Positions 49,735-60,484 are shown, counted from the first letter of the stretch. The stretch: 64,000 bases of DNA from Olsenella sp. An270 (GCF_002159735.1 NZ_NFJF01000004.1:124001-188000), one strand, 5' to 3'. A program made the numbers and translations. Notes: generated by a model from the sequence alone, not told the origin.

Positions 49735-50664
49735 ATGAAGACCACGAGCCTGAAGATGAGGGGCATCATCGCGACCGCGGCCGTCGGCGCCGCTCTAGTG
49801 GCAACCCTGGGAGGGTGCGGAGCGGCTTTGGGAACCGCCCAGAGCACCCCGTCGGGAGCTTCCGCAGAGACCGCCGCAACGAGGACCGCGGGCGTCCTGC
49901 TCCTGAGCGTCAACCCCGAGATCGAGGTCGAGTATGACGAGAAGGGCCTCGTGACCGAGGTCGAGGGCGTCAACGACGAGGGCAGGGGCATCGCGGACGG
50001 CTACAGCGGGTTCGAGGGCAGGGAGTGTCGCGAGGTCGTGTCCGAGCTCGTGACCGAGATTTACGAGTCTGGACACTTCAACCAGACGATTGACGGTCAC
50101 GACCGCAACATCGTCGTCAAGCTCGAGCAGGGGTCGGAGTATCCCGGGGACGACTTCCTCACGGGCATTGAGAGCGACGTTCGATCGACCGTCAGCGGCT
50201 TTGGCCTGCAGTCCGACACGCTCTCCGTTGCCCCCGAGCAGCTCGACGACCGTGGCTACATCGGCATCGATGCGGCAAAGGACATTGTCCTCGCCCAGCT
50301 CGGCCTGAGCGAGGCGTCGTTCAACGACCATGAGTACGAGCTCGATGACGGCGTCTACGAGCTCGAGTTCACGTCGGACGGCGTTGAGTACGAATACGAG
50401 GTCGATGCGAGGACCGGCAAGGTCCTCGAGGCCGACATCGACGGGAACGACGACTGGGACGACCGTGACGACTGGGACGACTGGCACGACGACCGCTACG
50501 ACCGTGATGACGACTGGGACGACGCCGACGACCGTGACGACGACTGGGACGACGCCGACGACCGTGACGACGACTGGGACGACGACCGCGACGATGACGA
50601 CGACCGCGATGACGATCGCGACGATGACTGGGACGACGACGATGACGACTGGGACGACGACTAA
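49735..50664 (+). CDS. RsgI-like lipoprotein with PepSY-like domain and Asp/Trp tail
   Basis: A 309-residue exported lipoprotein: signal peptide ending LGGC (lipobox, Cys ~28). Next comes an RsgI-type extracellular segment LLLSVNPEIEVEYDEKGLVTEVEGVNDEG with the same Asn-Pro motif as the anti-sigma factor. A PepSY-like module follows near residues 178-235 (IGIDAAKDIVLAQLGL...YEYEVDARTGKVLEADID), then a ~70-residue tail of Asp, Trp and Arg. It has no anti-sigma domain. It could bind the signal or buffer RsgI (inference). ATG 49735 follows GAGGA. The tail DNA contains a perfect 30-bp tandem repeat. Confidence 0.8.
   Translation: MKTTSLKMRGIIATAAVGAALVATLGGCGAALGTAQSTPSGASAETAATRTAGVLLLSVNPEIEVEYDEKGLVTEVEGVNDEGRGIADGYSGFEGRECREVVSELVTEIYESGHFNQTIDGHDRNIVVKLEQGSEYPGDDFLTGIESDVRSTVSGFGLQSDTLSVAPEQLDDRGYIGIDAAKDIVLAQLGLSEASFNDHEYELDDGVYELEFTSDGVEYEYEVDARTGKVLEADIDGNDDWDDRDDWDDWHDDRYDRDDDWDDADDRDDDWDDADDRDDDWDDDRDDDDDRDDDRDDDWDDDDDDWDDD
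50521..50580 (+). repeat. Perfect 30-bp tandem repeat in the acidic tail
   Basis: The 30-bp unit GACGCCGACGACCGTGACGA plus ten bases occurs at 50521-50550 and 50551-50580 without a mismatch, encoding two DADDRDDDWD units, and a partial third copy precedes it. Length variation of the tail between strains is expected. Confidence 0.85.
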
Positions 50665-50689
50665 CTGACGGCCCATACGTCCTAATCGG

Positions 50690-50722
50690 AAGGGCGGAGC
50701 GCCTCTGCTCCGCCCTTCTTGC
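50690..50722. terminator. Terminator between the lipoprotein and DUF2974 genes
   Basis: AAGGGCGGAGC (50690-50700) pairs with GCTCCGCCCTT (50707-50717). It ends both converging genes; a short CTTGCT follows on the plus strand. Confidence 0.75.
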
Positions 50723-50730
50723 TCTCGTCC

Positions 50731-51876
50731 CTAGAACAGCTCCGACAGCCCCTTGGCGCCGGCCCGCGCCGCCGAGGCCGCGAGCTTGCCGAGCGCCGGT
50801 GTGAGCACGTCGCGCGACTCCTGGTCGAGGTTGCGCGCAGCCTCGCCGATGAGCGCGGGCGCGTCCGCCCCGCTGAAGATCACGGCACCCACGCTCGGCG
50901 CGCCGGACGCCTCGAGCGCGCGGAAGAGAGCGTCCACCACGCGCGGCATCTCCTCGGGCGAAAGAGACGCGAGCCAGTCGTCCATGAGCTCGTGCGTGAA
51001 CACCGCCGAGGGCGAGAGCTCGTCGACGTAGGCAAAGTCGTTGCCGTCGATCTCCCAGGTGAAGATGTCGTGCTGCTCGGCACCGCGGGCGGTGCTGCGA
51101 ACCACGTGCGGCTCGATGGGCGTGTCCATGAGCATGCCCACCACGGACTCCTCGGGGACGGTCCGGTGGATGAGGTCGCGCACGGGCTCGAAGTCCTCAT
51201 CGCGCAGGAAGCCGGCCTTGAAACCGGGCCCGTCGTGGTCAAAGACGCGCTCGATCCGGGAGCGGACCTCCTCGGGCGCCCGCAGCACCGCGTAGGTGGC
51301 GAGGTTGCCGCCCTTGGAGTGGCCTCCCACGTAGAGGCGTCGCGGCAGGTAGCGTGCGACGGACGCCAGGTAGTCTGCCGCCATGCGCTGTGCCGGCACC
51401 GGCGGGTCGATGGCCATGTCGAAGTTCTCGCGCCAGCCGGTGAAGGAGTCGTCGGTGCCGCGGAAGCCCACGTAGGCGAAGTCGCGGTCGTGCCCGGCGG
51501 GGGAGCGCCATACGAAGGTGGTCGCCGAGAACTGCACATGCTCCGTCTCATCGAAGCGGGAGGCATAGTCCCTGAGCTCGAGGTCGCGGAAGCGCGGGCT
51601 CGCCACGAGTGCCGCCAGCTCGCGCTTGACGCCCTCGGGCGCCAGGCCGCAGAAGAGGCCGCTGTAGCGCTCGGCCTGCAACAGGTCCGAGAAGCGCGCG
51701 GGCCGGCTGGCCCAGGCGCGCAGGCGATCCGCGGCACTCCCGCGCCACAGGGCCGCGGGGATGACGCCCTCGCCGCGCACCATGCAGAACTGGGAGAGCG
51801 CCGCCGAGTCCACCGGGCCCAGCGGGCGCTCGTCAAAGGTGTCGAGGGCCGTTTCCAGATAGTCGAAGAGGTTCAT
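50731..51876 (-). CDS. DUF2974 (Mbeg1-like) alpha/beta-hydrolase
   Basis: A 381-residue lipase-like protein with the nucleophile motif YVGGHSKGGNLATYAVL near residue 180, upstream AYVGFRGTDDSFTGWRENF (lipase-type oxyanion region), and a later FDHDGPGF stretch typical of DUF2974. No signal peptide. Activity on lipids or polyesters is plausible but unproven. ATG 51876 has AAAGGCGG upstream; a 17-codon extension lacks a site. Confidence 0.8.
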   Translation of the reverse strand: MNLFDYLETALDTFDERPLGPVDSAALSQFCMVRGEGVIPAALWRGSAADRLRAWASRPARFSDLLQAERYSGLFCGLAPEGVKRELAALVASPRFRDLELRDYASRFDETEHVQFSATTFVWRSPAGHDRDFAYVGFRGTDDSFTGWRENFDMAIDPPVPAQRMAADYLASVARYLPRRLYVGGHSKGGNLATYAVLRAPEEVRSRIERVFDHDGPGFKAGFLRDEDFEPVRDLIHRTVPEESVVGMLMDTPIEPHVVRSTARGAEQHDIFTWEIDGNDFAYVDELSPSAVFTHELMDDWLASLSPEEMPRVVDALFRALEASGAPSVGAVIFSGADAPALIGEAARNLDQESRDVLTPALGKLAASAARAGAKGLSELF

Positions 51877-51918
51877 GCGCCGCCTTTCTCGCTGCTCTAG
51901 AGATACCCATAACGAGCG

Positions 51919-51979
51919 ACCATACATACCTACCTAAAAACACCTTGAAAGTGGCGTAAAAGGGGTAGGTGTGTATGGT
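51919..51979. promoter_or_regulatory. Separated 16-bp inverted repeat
   Basis: ACCATACATACCTACC (51919-51934) and GGTAGGTGTGTATGGT (51964-51979) match at 15 of 16 positions across a 29-bp AT-rich spacer. They lie upstream of the DUF2974 gene in its divergent gap with marR. Candidate paired operator. Confidence 0.5.
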
Positions 51980-52026
51980 TGGCCGATTTACACCTCGTGA
52001 CGGAACCGTGATGAGCGCGTGCCGAA

Positions 52027-52071
52027 TGTTGACAGGGTAACAACTCCGCCGATACTGTTGACGTGTCAACA
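52027..52071 (+). promoter_or_regulatory. Sigma-A promoter with two MarR-type operators
   Basis: TTGACA (52029-52034), 16 bp, GATACT (52051-52056). Palindrome TGTTGAC-GT-GTCAACA (52056-52071) covers the start region, and a second copy with identical geometry, TGTTGAC-AG-GGTAACA (52027-52042), covers the -35. This fits autorepression by the MarR protein encoded next. Confidence 0.7.
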
Positions 52072-52091
52072 AGCGAGGAGGAAGGCGCGCC

Positions 52092-52538
52092 ATGGAGGAG
52101 ACCCGCTTCGAGGACTTCGTGGGCATCATCAGCGCCCTGAACAAGGAGATCCAGCGCATCAAGAACGCCGAGGCGCATCGACTGGGCTTTCGCGGCGCGG
52201 ACGTGATGTGCCTCTATTACCTCGTCAAATATCCCGACGGTCTCACCGCCGCCGAGCTCGCCCGGCTGGTGGACGTGAGCCGCGCCGCCGTGTCGCGCAC
52301 CGTGGCCCACCTCGCCGAGGACGGCTTCGTTGAGGTGGGGGGCTCCGACGAGGAGGCCTCCCGCTACCGCGCGCCCATTCGCCTCACCGAGAAGGGCTAC
52401 GAGGCCGCGAGGCCGCTCGACGACATCATTCACCGAGTCCTCGACGAGGCTGGCGGTGAGCTCGCCCTGCGCCAGCGCATGCAGATGTACGATTCGCTCA
52501 ACCACATCCTCGAGAAGCTCAGGACCTTCGGCCGCTAG
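52092..52538 (+). CDS. MarR family transcriptional regulator
   Basis: A 148-residue winged-helix regulator: GADVMCLYYLVKYPDGLTAAELARLVDVSRAAVSRTVAHLAEDGFVEV (wHTH), then the wing SRYRAPIRLTEKG and C-terminal dimerisation helices. MarR proteins usually repress their own operon until a ligand binds. Two matching operators overlap its promoter. The DegV gene follows after 39 bp and is probably in the same transcript. Confidence 0.88.
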   Translation: MEETRFEDFVGIISALNKEIQRIKNAEAHRLGFRGADVMCLYYLVKYPDGLTAAELARLVDVSRAAVSRTVAHLAEDGFVEVGGSDEEASRYRAPIRLTEKGYEAARPLDDIIHRVLDEAGGELALRQRMQMYDSLNHILEKLRTFGR

Positions 52539-52577
52539 TCGCGCCCGAGCCCGGCTGGGCGAGAGAAGGGAAGACCC

Positions 52578-53423
52578 ATGGCTGTTCGCATCATCACCGA
52601 CTCTGGCATCGATCTCCCCGGTCAGGCCGACCCTCGTCTCACGGTGCTGCCCCTCGGCATCACCTTCGGCGATACCACCTACGCCGACGGCGTGGACCTC
52701 ACCAACGACCGCTTCTACGAGCTGCTCATCGAGAGCGACGAGCTCCCCAAGACGAGCCAGGCCACGCCCTTTGCCTACCAGGAGGCCTTCGAGCAGGTCC
52801 GCGCGGCGGGAGAGGAGGCCGTGGTGATCACGCTCTCCTCCAAGCTTTCCGGAACCTACCAGAGCGCCGTGACCGCCGCTTCCGACTATCCCGAGGTCCA
52901 CGTGGTCGACAGCAAGAACGTGACCATCGGTCAGACGATTCTCGTGCAGTACGCGCTGCGCCTTGTCGACGAGGGACTCAGCGCGGCGGAGATCGCCGAG
53001 AAGACCGCGGAGGCGGCAGATCGCGTCTGTCTGCTCGCGCTTCTCGACACGCTCGAGTACCTGCGCCGCGGTGGTCGCATCCCCAAAAGCGTGGGCATGG
53101 TCGGCGAGGTGCTCTCCATCAAGCCCGTCGTGGGCGTGGAGGACGGCGAGGTCGTCATGCTTGGTAAGGCGCGCGGTTCCAAGAACGGCCGCAACCAGCT
53201 GCACCAGCAGGTCGAGAAGCACGGCATCGACTTCACCATGCCGGTTCTTCTCGGCTACACGGGTCTCTCGGACAAGCTCCTGCGCAAGTATCTCGACGAC
53301 AACCGCGCCATCTGGGAGCACATGGTCGCCGAGGAGGACCTGCCCATCGCGTCCGTGGGCGCCACCATCGGCACGCACGTGGGCCCGGGTGCCATCGCGC
53401 TCGCCTTCTTTGCCAAGAACTAG
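52578..53423 (+). CDS. DegV family fatty-acid-binding protein
   Basis: A 281-residue DegV protein: VRIITDSGIDLPG at the N-terminus, LPLGITFGDTTYADGVDL, the lipid-contacting TSQATPFAYQEAFE region and SSKLSGTYQSAVTAA. DegV/FakB proteins present fatty acids to the FakA kinase for phospholipid synthesis. No fakA is adjacent. ATG 52578 follows AGAAGGGAAG. It converges with the TetR gene. Confidence 0.9.
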   Translation: MAVRIITDSGIDLPGQADPRLTVLPLGITFGDTTYADGVDLTNDRFYELLIESDELPKTSQATPFAYQEAFEQVRAAGEEAVVITLSSKLSGTYQSAVTAASDYPEVHVVDSKNVTIGQTILVQYALRLVDEGLSAAEIAEKTAEAADRVCLLALLDTLEYLRRGGRIPKSVGMVGEVLSIKPVVGVEDGEVVMLGKARGSKNGRNQLHQQVEKHGIDFTMPVLLGYTGLSDKLLRKYLDDNRAIWEHMVAEEDLPIASVGATIGTHVGPGAIALAFFAKN

Positions 53424-53432
53424 CGCCGCACC

Positions 53433-53978
53433 TCACTGCACGATGCGCATGACGAGCTGGATGAGCTGGTCGATGGGCATGGGGTCCTCGTCGGCCGTCC
53501 AGGTGCGAATGATTGCGAGGATGCCGGAGAGGTAGAACTCGCGCACGATGTCGCCTGCCTGCTCGTCGAGCTGGGCTTCGGGCAGGAAGAAGCGGTCAAC
53601 GAGCGGGCTGATGATTTGCTTGAGGCGGTCCGAGAATGCGGGGTCGCCGTGCGGGCCCAGAAGGACGCGGGTGTAGTCGCGCGAGCGCTGCGCGAGGCGC
53701 AGGATGAGACCCATGTGCTGCGAGAAGTCGAGTCGGTCGCCCTGGAGCAGGCGGCCCTGCACCAGGCGCTCGATGTTGCCGAGCACCGTGTCCTCGATCT
53801 CATCGAGTAGCTCGTAGACGTCGTGGTAGTAGAGGTAGAAGGTCGCCCGGTTGTAGCCGGCGCGGTCCGTGATCTCCCGCACGGAGATCTTCTCGACGGG
53901 CCTCTCCGCGTAGAGCTCCCAGAACGCCTGGCGGAGGTTGGCGCGCGTCTGCTCGGTGACCTGCGGCTGCTTCTTCAT
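53433..53978 (-). CDS. TetR family transcriptional regulator
   Basis: A 181-residue TetR-type repressor: N-terminal HTH RANLRQAFWELYAERPVEKISVREITDRAGYNRATFYLYYHDVYEL (residues ~12-55) and a helical ligand/dimer domain. It is divergent from the ABC exporter operon, the usual target layout. The 141-bp gap holds a GTTCTTCTCGCC motif copy (54051-54062), a TATACT -10 (54075) and two TGTCGAGC direct repeats that could be operator parts. Confidence 0.88.
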   Translation of the reverse strand: MKKQPQVTEQTRANLRQAFWELYAERPVEKISVREITDRAGYNRATFYLYYHDVYELLDEIEDTVLGNIERLVQGRLLQGDRLDFSQHMGLILRLAQRSRDYTRVLLGPHGDPAFSDRLKQIISPLVDRFFLPEAQLDEQAGDIVREFYLSGILAIIRTWTADEDPMPIDQLIQLVMRIVQ

Positions 53979-54119
53979 GACGGCATCCCCTTAGGTTTTG
54001 TGGCGGAGCCGAGAAGGGCGCGACACTTGGAGCGCGCCTGTCGAGCGCAGGTTCTTCTCGCCCACCTTCCTCAGTATACTTCGATGTAGACAACACGCTG
54101 TCGAGCAATCGGAGCTGGG

Positions 54120-54821
54120 ATGGCCTACATCGAGTTTACGGACGTCGTGCGCACCTACGGTGAGGGCGGCGCCAAGATCAACGCCCTGGACGGGGCCACC
54201 TTTGAGGTCGAGAAGGGCGAGCTCGCCGTCATCCTGGGGCAGTCCGGCGCGGGCAAGACCACGGCGCTCAACATCCTGGGCGGCATGGATAGCGCCACCT
54301 CCGGGACCGTGCGCGTGGACGGCCGCGACATCAGCGGCGCGAGCGAGAGCGAGCTCGTGCTGTACCGGCGTGCCGACGTGGGCTTTGTCTTTCAGTTCTA
54401 CAACCTCGTTCCCAACCTCACGGCGCTCGAGAACGTGGAGCTGGCCACGCAGATCTGCCCGGACTCGCTCGACCCCGAGGAGACGCTCGCCAAGGTGGGC
54501 CTGTCCGCGCGTCTGGCTAACTTCCCGGCCCAGCTCTCCGGCGGCGAGCAGCAGCGCGTCTCCATCGCGCGCGCCCTGGCCAAGAACCCCAAGCTGCTGC
54601 TTTGCGACGAGCCCACGGGCGCCCTCGACTACCAGACGGGCAAGCAGATCCTGCAGCTGCTGCAGGACATGTGCCGCGTGGAGGGCATCACGGTCGTGAT
54701 TGTCACGCACAACGCGGCGCTCGCGGACATGGCCGACCGTCTCATCCGCTTCAAGAGCGGAAAGGTCACCTCCATGACCGTGAACCCCGAGCCCAAGCCC
54801 ATCGCGGAGATCGAGTGGTAG
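54120..54821 (+). CDS. ABC transporter ATP-binding protein (MacB/LolD type)
   Basis: A 233-residue ATPase: Walker [13 protein letters not shown] near residue 40, signature [15 protein letters not shown] near 140, Walker [13 protein letters not shown] near 162, and a H-loop VIVTHN. It powers the FtsX-like permease that starts 3 bp after its stop. MacB-type systems are mechanotransmitters that export peptides, lipids or antibiotics. ATG 54120 follows GGAGCTGGG. Confidence 0.93.
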   Translation: MAYIEFTDVVRTYGEGGAKINALDGATFEVEKGELAVILGQSGAGKTTALNILGGMDSATSGTVRVDGRDISGASESELVLYRRADVGFVFQFYNLVPNLTALENVELATQICPDSLDPEETLAKVGLSARLANFPAQLSGGEQQRVSIARALAKNPKLLLCDEPTGALDYQTGKQILQLLQDMCRVEGITVVIVTHNAALADMADRLIRFKSGKVTSMTVNPEPKPIAEIEW

Positions 54822-54824
54822 CGC

Positions 54825-57800
54825 ATGGCCGGCCGCCGCGATACGTCAGCCTTTGCCAAGGGAATTCTGCGCACGGTGCGCGGGAGCCTCAAGCGCTTCG
54901 TGGCGCTGACCACGATCACGGCGCTTGGCGTTACGATGCTCGTGGGCCTGCGTGCTGCCTGCGTCGACCTGCGCAACTCCGCGGACCGCTTCTTTGACGA
55001 GCAGAGCCTCTTCGACGTGCGCGTGCAGTCCACGCTCGGCCTCACGGACGAGGACGTGGCGGCGCTCGCGGCGCTCGACGGCGTGGAGACGGCAGAGGGC
55101 GGCTGGTCGGAGACCGCCTACACGACGGTGGGCTCCGCCTCCGAGAAGGTCGACGTCAAGGCGCTCTCGTCGAGCGGCCTGAACGAGCCGCTCGTCCTGG
55201 AGGGGCGCCTGCCCGAGGCGTCGGGCGAGGTAGCTGTTACCCAGCGCTACCTCAAGGACTCCGGGCTCACGATCGGCGACGTCGTGAGCTTCCACGGTGA
55301 CGACGACCAGGGCGACGATGCCGAGAAGGACGAGGGGCTCGACGCGCTGGACTCCGAGTCGACCGAGGTCTTCGAGCGCGGCGAGTACACGATCGTGGGC
55401 TCGGTGCTCGACCCGATGGAGATCAACGCCGGCGAGGGCACGATGTCGTTCCGCTCGAGCGGAGGCTCGCAGTACTCGTTCTTCGTGGTGGCCGACGAGG
55501 TCGTCGACCCGAGCGTCTATACCGTGGCGTACGTCATGGTCGAGGGCGCGGAGGCGCCGCTGTGCTACTCGGCCGAGTACGAGGGGATCGTCGACGAGGT
55601 GTTTCAGAGCGTCGAGGACGCGCGTGCCGAGCGCGAGCGCGCCCGTGGCGACCAGATTCGCTCCGATGCGAACGAGGAGATCGACGAGGCGGAGGCCGAG
55701 GCGCTCGAGGAGCTAGCCGACGCCGAGGCCGAGCTCGACGACGCGCAGCGCGAGCTCGACGAGGGCCGCGCCGAGGTGGCCGACGGCCAGCGCGAGCTCG
55801 ACGAGCAGCGCGAGGACGCGATGGCGCAGCTCGACGACGCGCAGGCCACGATAGACGAGAACCGCCGCACGCTCGAGGACGGCGCCGCGGAGTACGCGGC
55901 GGGCCTCGCGGAGTACGAGGCCGGCCTTGCCGAGTACGAGGCGGCGCTCCCCGGCGCCGAGCAGCAACTCCGCGACGGCCAGGCGGCCCTCGATGCCGCG
56001 CGGGCAAACGTGAGCGGCATCGAGGTCGCGGATGGCGTCACGATCGGCGACCTCGAGGCGCAGCGCGACGAGGCCCAGGCAGCGGTGGACTCGCTGCCGG
56101 GAACGATTGCCGGAATCGACGACACCGCCGAGAGCATTGCCTCGGGCATCGACCAGCTGGCCGCAGCGCTCAAGGGCATGATGGGCACGGACATGGGGCT
56201 TGGCGCGCTGGCGACGCAGGCGCGCGAGGCGTGGGCGACCGTCGAGACCGTGGACCCGTCAGACGAGGAGGCCGCGGCTGCCGCCACCACCGCCTACGCG
56301 GACGTGCTCTCCCAGACGGCGGACAAGCTCGCGCCCTTCTCGTCGATTCTTGCGGGGCAGCTGAGTGGACTCGACGCGGAGATCGAAAAACTCGATGGCC
56401 AGCTTAGGGACCTTGAGGTTGCCATCGGGGAGAACGAGGGGAAACTTGAGGAGCTTACGGACAAGATCGAGGACCTCCAGGCGTCCGATCCCGGGTCGCC
56501 CGATCTTGCGGAACTCATCGATCAAAAGTCCGAGCTCGAGGGGACGCTTGAGTGGCAGCGGGGGGACCGCGAGGAGCTCCAGGGTCAGTGCGACACCCTG
56601 CGAACCCAGCGCGAGACCTACGCCGGTCACCAGACGAGCCTTGACCAGCTTGTCTCGTTCGGACGTGATGACGCCGCGGACGGTCAGGGCGCCACTGCCC
56701 TGGCGAGCGGCCGCATCCAGGCAGTCGCCGGCCTCGCGCAGGCCCAGGCGGGTCTCGACCAGCTCAACCCGGCGATCGACCAGGCGAAGAGCGCCGTGGA
56801 GGCCGAGTTCGACCGCCAGCAGGCGCTCATCGACCAGGGTTGGCAGGAGCTCTCCGACGGGCGGGCACAGCTCGAGAGCGCCCGCGCCCTTCTCGACCAG
56901 AGCGCCGCGCAGATCGCCGACGGCCGTGCCCAGCTCGCCGAGGGCCAGGCCGAGCTCGACCGCCAGCGCGCAGATGCCCTGGAGCAGCTCGCGGACGCCC
57001 AGCGCCAGCTCGATGATGCGCTCGCCGAGATCGCCGACGGCCAGAAAGAGCTCGATGAGGGCCGCGCGACCTTCGAGCAGGAGCGTGACGACGCGCTCAC
57101 GGAGATCGCGGACGCCCGCGAGGAGGTCGAGGACCTTCCTGACGCCACGTGGTACGTGCAGGACCGCTCCAGCCTCTCGAGCTATGCGAGCGTGGACTCC
57201 GACGCCTCCTCGATCGAGGCCATCGGCACGGTGCTGCCGGTCGTCTTCTTCGTGGTGGCGGTGCTGATCAGCCTCACCACGATGACGCGCATGGTGGAGG
57301 AGGAGCGCGGGCTCATCGGCGTCTACAAGGCGCTCGGCTACGGTCGCGGGCGCATCCTCTCCAAGTACGTGCTCTACGCGCTGGCGGCGTGCGTGCTCGG
57401 CTGGCTCGTGGGTACGCTGCTCGGCTTCATCGTGCTCCCGGCCATCATCTTCACGATCTTCTCGACCATGTACGCGCTGCCGGGCTTTGTCTACGGCTTC
57501 GACGCGGCGTACTCGGTTGTCTCGCTGCTGCTCTTCACCGTGGGCATCGTGGGCGCGACGGCTCTTACCTGCCGCCATGAGCTGCGGGAGACTCCCGCCT
57601 CCCTCATGCTGCCCAAGGCCCCCAAGGCCGGTTCGCGCATCTTCCTCGAGCGCATCGGGCCCGTCTGGCGGCGCATGAGCTTCCTGAACAAGGTCACGGC
57701 GCGCAACCTCTTCCGCTACAAGCAGCGCTTCTTCATGACCACGTTTGGCGTGGCGGGTTGCGTGGCGCTGCTCATCACTGGCTTTGGCATTCGCGACACC

Positions 57801-58808
57801 GTGCTCTCGCTCTCGCCGCGCCAGTACGGCGATGCGGGCGTGATCGGCTACGACCTCATGGCGGTGACCTCCGTTGACGACCTGGATTCCGCCGCCGATG
57901 AGCTGGCCGACGACGAGGGCGTCTCCGACCTCGTGCGCGTCTACATCGACAACCTCACCGTGAGCTATGGCGACGACAAGGAGACCGTGCAGCTCGTGGT
58001 GGTGCCGGAGGGGGAGAGCCTTGAGGGCTACGTGAACCTCGTCGCGGACGACGGCTCGGCGGTCTCCCTGGACGAGGCGCAGGTGGCCATCACCAAGAAC
58101 GCCGAGCAGGTCATGGGCGTCGTCGTGGGCGACGAGCTGGGCCTGCAGGACTCCACGCTTGCCGAGGGCACGGCCGCGCCGGGTTCGATCGTCCTCAACT
58201 ATCTGGGCAACACCCTCTACATGACCGAGGCGGCCTACGAGGACGCGTTTGGGGAGGAGCTTGAGCCCAATGGTCTTCTCGCCCACCTGACGGGTGACGC
58301 GGGCGAGCAGGTCGCGCTCTCCGAGCGCCTCTCCGAGGACGGGCGCTACCTCTCCGTGGTCTCAACCCAGAAGCTCGTGAACGACTTCTCGAGCGCCTTC
58401 ACGCTGATCAACACCGTGGTCTACGTGGTCATCGTCCTGGCGGCGGCGCTCTCGTTCACCGTGGTCTTCACGCTCTCCAACACCAACATCTCCGAGCGCG
58501 AGCGCGAGCTCGCCACCCTCAAGGTCCTGGGCTTCAAGCGTCCCGAGGTCCACCGCTACATCAACACCGAGACGCTCATCCTCACGGGGATCGGCGTGGT
58601 CATGGGCCTGCCGCTGGGCTATGCGCTGGCGCGCAGCCTCACGTGGATCCTGCGCATGCCCTCGCTCTACTTCGACGTGGTGGTGGACCCGCTCACGTAC
58701 CTGATCGCGGCGGTTATGGCCTTTGCCTTCACGGTCGTGGTGAACCTCATCACCAACCGCGCGCTCGACCGCGTGGACATGGTGGGTGCCCTCAAGTCCG
58801 CAGAGTAG
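54825..58808 (+). CDS. Giant FtsX-like ABC permease with extracellular coiled coil
   Basis: A 1327-residue permease. One N-terminal transmembrane helix (residues ~22-45) precedes a ~700-residue extracytoplasmic region dominated by Glu/Asp/Ala/Gln-rich coiled coil (about residues 260-780, with repeats such as [19 protein letters not shown]). Two FtsX domains follow: helices near 800-925 and 1190-1325, the second after a periplasmic block. The layout is like MacB-type permeases with an enlarged stalk, as seen in YhgE-like and related Gram-positive exporters. Cargo unknown. Controlled presumably by the adjacent TetR. Confidence 0.85.
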   Translation: MAGRRDTSAFAKGILRTVRGSLKRFVALTTITALGVTMLVGLRAACVDLRNSADRFFDEQSLFDVRVQSTLGLTDEDVAALAALDGVETAEGGWSETAYTTVGSASEKVDVKALSSSGLNEPLVLEGRLPEASGEVAVTQRYLKDSGLTIGDVVSFHGDDDQGDDAEKDEGLDALDSESTEVFERGEYTIVGSVLDPMEINAGEGTMSFRSSGGSQYSFFVVADEVVDPSVYTVAYVMVEGAEAPLCYSAEYEGIVDEVFQSVEDARAERERARGDQIRSDANEEIDEAEAEALEELADAEAELDDAQRELDEGRAEVADGQRELDEQREDAMAQLDDAQATIDENRRTLEDGAAEYAAGLAEYEAGLAEYEAALPGAEQQLRDGQAALDAARANVSGIEVADGVTIGDLEAQRDEAQAAVDSLPGTIAGIDDTAESIASGIDQLAAALKGMMGTDMGLGALATQAREAWATVETVDPSDEEAAAAATTAYADVLSQTADKLAPFSSILAGQLSGLDAEIEKLDGQLRDLEVAIGENEGKLEELTDKIEDLQASDPGSPDLAELIDQKSELEGTLEWQRGDREELQGQCDTLRTQRETYAGHQTSLDQLVSFGRDDAADGQGATALASGRIQAVAGLAQAQAGLDQLNPAIDQAKSAVEAEFDRQQALIDQGWQELSDGRAQLESARALLDQSAAQIADGRAQLAEGQAELDRQRADALEQLADAQRQLDDALAEIADGQKELDEGRATFEQERDDALTEIADAREEVEDLPDATWYVQDRSSLSSYASVDSDASSIEAIGTVLPVVFFVVAVLISLTTMTRMVEEERGLIGVYKALGYGRGRILSKYVLYALAACVLGWLVGTLLGFIVLPAIIFTIFSTMYALPGFVYGFDAAYSVVSLLLFTVGIVGATALTCRHELRETPASLMLPKAPKAGSRIFLERIGPVWRRMSFLNKVTARNLFRYKQRFFMTTFGVAGCVALLITGFGIRDTVLSLSPRQYGDAGVIGYDLMAVTSVDDLDSAADELADDEGVSDLVRVYIDNLTVSYGDDKETVQLVVVPEGESLEGYVNLVADDGSAVSLDEAQVAITKNAEQVMGVVVGDELGLQDSTLAEGTAAPGSIVLNYLGNTLYMTEAAYEDAFGEELEPNGLLAHLTGDAGEQVALSERLSEDGRYLSVVSTQKLVNDFSSAFTLINTVVYVVIVLAAALSFTVVFTLSNTNISERERELATLKVLGFKRPEVHRYINTETLILTGIGVVMGLPLGYALARSLTWILRMPSLYFDVVVDPLTYLIAAVMAFAFTVVVNLITNRALDRVDMVGALKSAE

Positions 58809-58830
58809 CCGGCTCCGTTGCCCCCTCCAC

Positions 58831-59043
58831 GCGGTTTGGGTTCACGTTCTCGCGGTTCCGCGAGTATCCGTTTGCAAACGCGCAGGTAGCGGTGTCGCGT
58901 CCTGACGCCGTCGCCCCACAGCGAACCCAAACCGTTTTCCGGTTTGGGTTCGTGCCCGCAACACCGCGCACCGGCGCAAGCCGCTGAGCTGGGACTCCTT
59001 AATCGGCTACTCTCGAAACCGCGAGAATGCGAACCCAAACCGC
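58831..59043. mobile_element. 213-bp inverted-repeat element (MITE/BIME-like)
   Basis: Terminal inverted repeats of 34 bp (58831-58864 and 59010-59043, 30 of 34 matching, starting GCGGTTTGGGTTC) flank a centre with an inner hairpin of the same core: CGAACCCAAACCG (58922-58934), loop TTTTC, CGGTTTGGGTTCG (58940-58952). The core thus appears four times in alternating orientation. A CGTTTGCAAACG palindrome lies at 58869. It fills the gap between two convergent genes. Confidence 0.65.
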
Positions 59044-59055
59044 TCCATAGTCGCG

Positions 59056-59830
<775 letters not shown>

Positions 59831-59838
<8 letters not shown>

Positions 59839-60484
59839 GGTAGTAGCTCAGCTTTCTCTCGATGCGCCCGGCGACGAAGTCGATGAGCAGGTTGAAGACC
59901 CAGTAGAACGCGGCGGCGATGGCAAAGGGCAGCATGGACACCTGGCTCGCCACCAGCTGCTTGGCAACGGTGAACATCTCGATGACGCCGATGGAGAAGG
60001 CGAGCGAGGTGTCCTTGACCAGCGTGATGACCTCGTTGGTCATGGCGGGCATGATGCGCTTGACCACCTGCGGCAGCACGATGCGCACGAAGGTCTGCGC
60101 GCGCGAGTAGCCCAGGACCTGGGCCGCCTCGTGCTGGCCGCGCGGGATGGACTGGATGCCGGAGCGGTAGATCTCGGCGAAGTAGGCCGCATAGTTGACG
60201 ATGAAGGCCACGATTGTGGCGTACCACTTGCTGTCGGTGGTGAGGCGGATGCCAAAGACGTAGTACGGCACGAAGTAGATGGCAAACATCTGCAGCATGA
60301 GCGGGGTGCCGCGCATGATGGAGATGTACAGGCGGGCGAGAAGCGCGAGCGGCTTGAAGCGGCTCATGCGCGCGAAGGCCACCAGCATGCCGAGCGGCAG
60401 CGAGCCCAGCAGGGTGAAGGCGAAGATCTGGAGGCTCACGAGGAAACCCTCGGAGAGCATGCCGGTCATGGTGAGGAAGTCCAC
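59831..60484 (-). CDS. Polar amino-acid ABC transporter permease
   Basis: A 217-residue HisM/GlnP-family permease with five hydrophobic helices, [14 protein letters not shown], and the EAA loop [29 protein letters not shown]. It is the second gene of the operon binding protein - permease - ATPase. It presumably forms a homodimer because only one permease gene is present. Confidence 0.95.

Noticed and set aside
58831-59043. Full insertion sequence
   Set aside because: There are terminal inverted repeats but no transposase-length ORF and no clear target duplication, so only a non-autonomous element is proposed.
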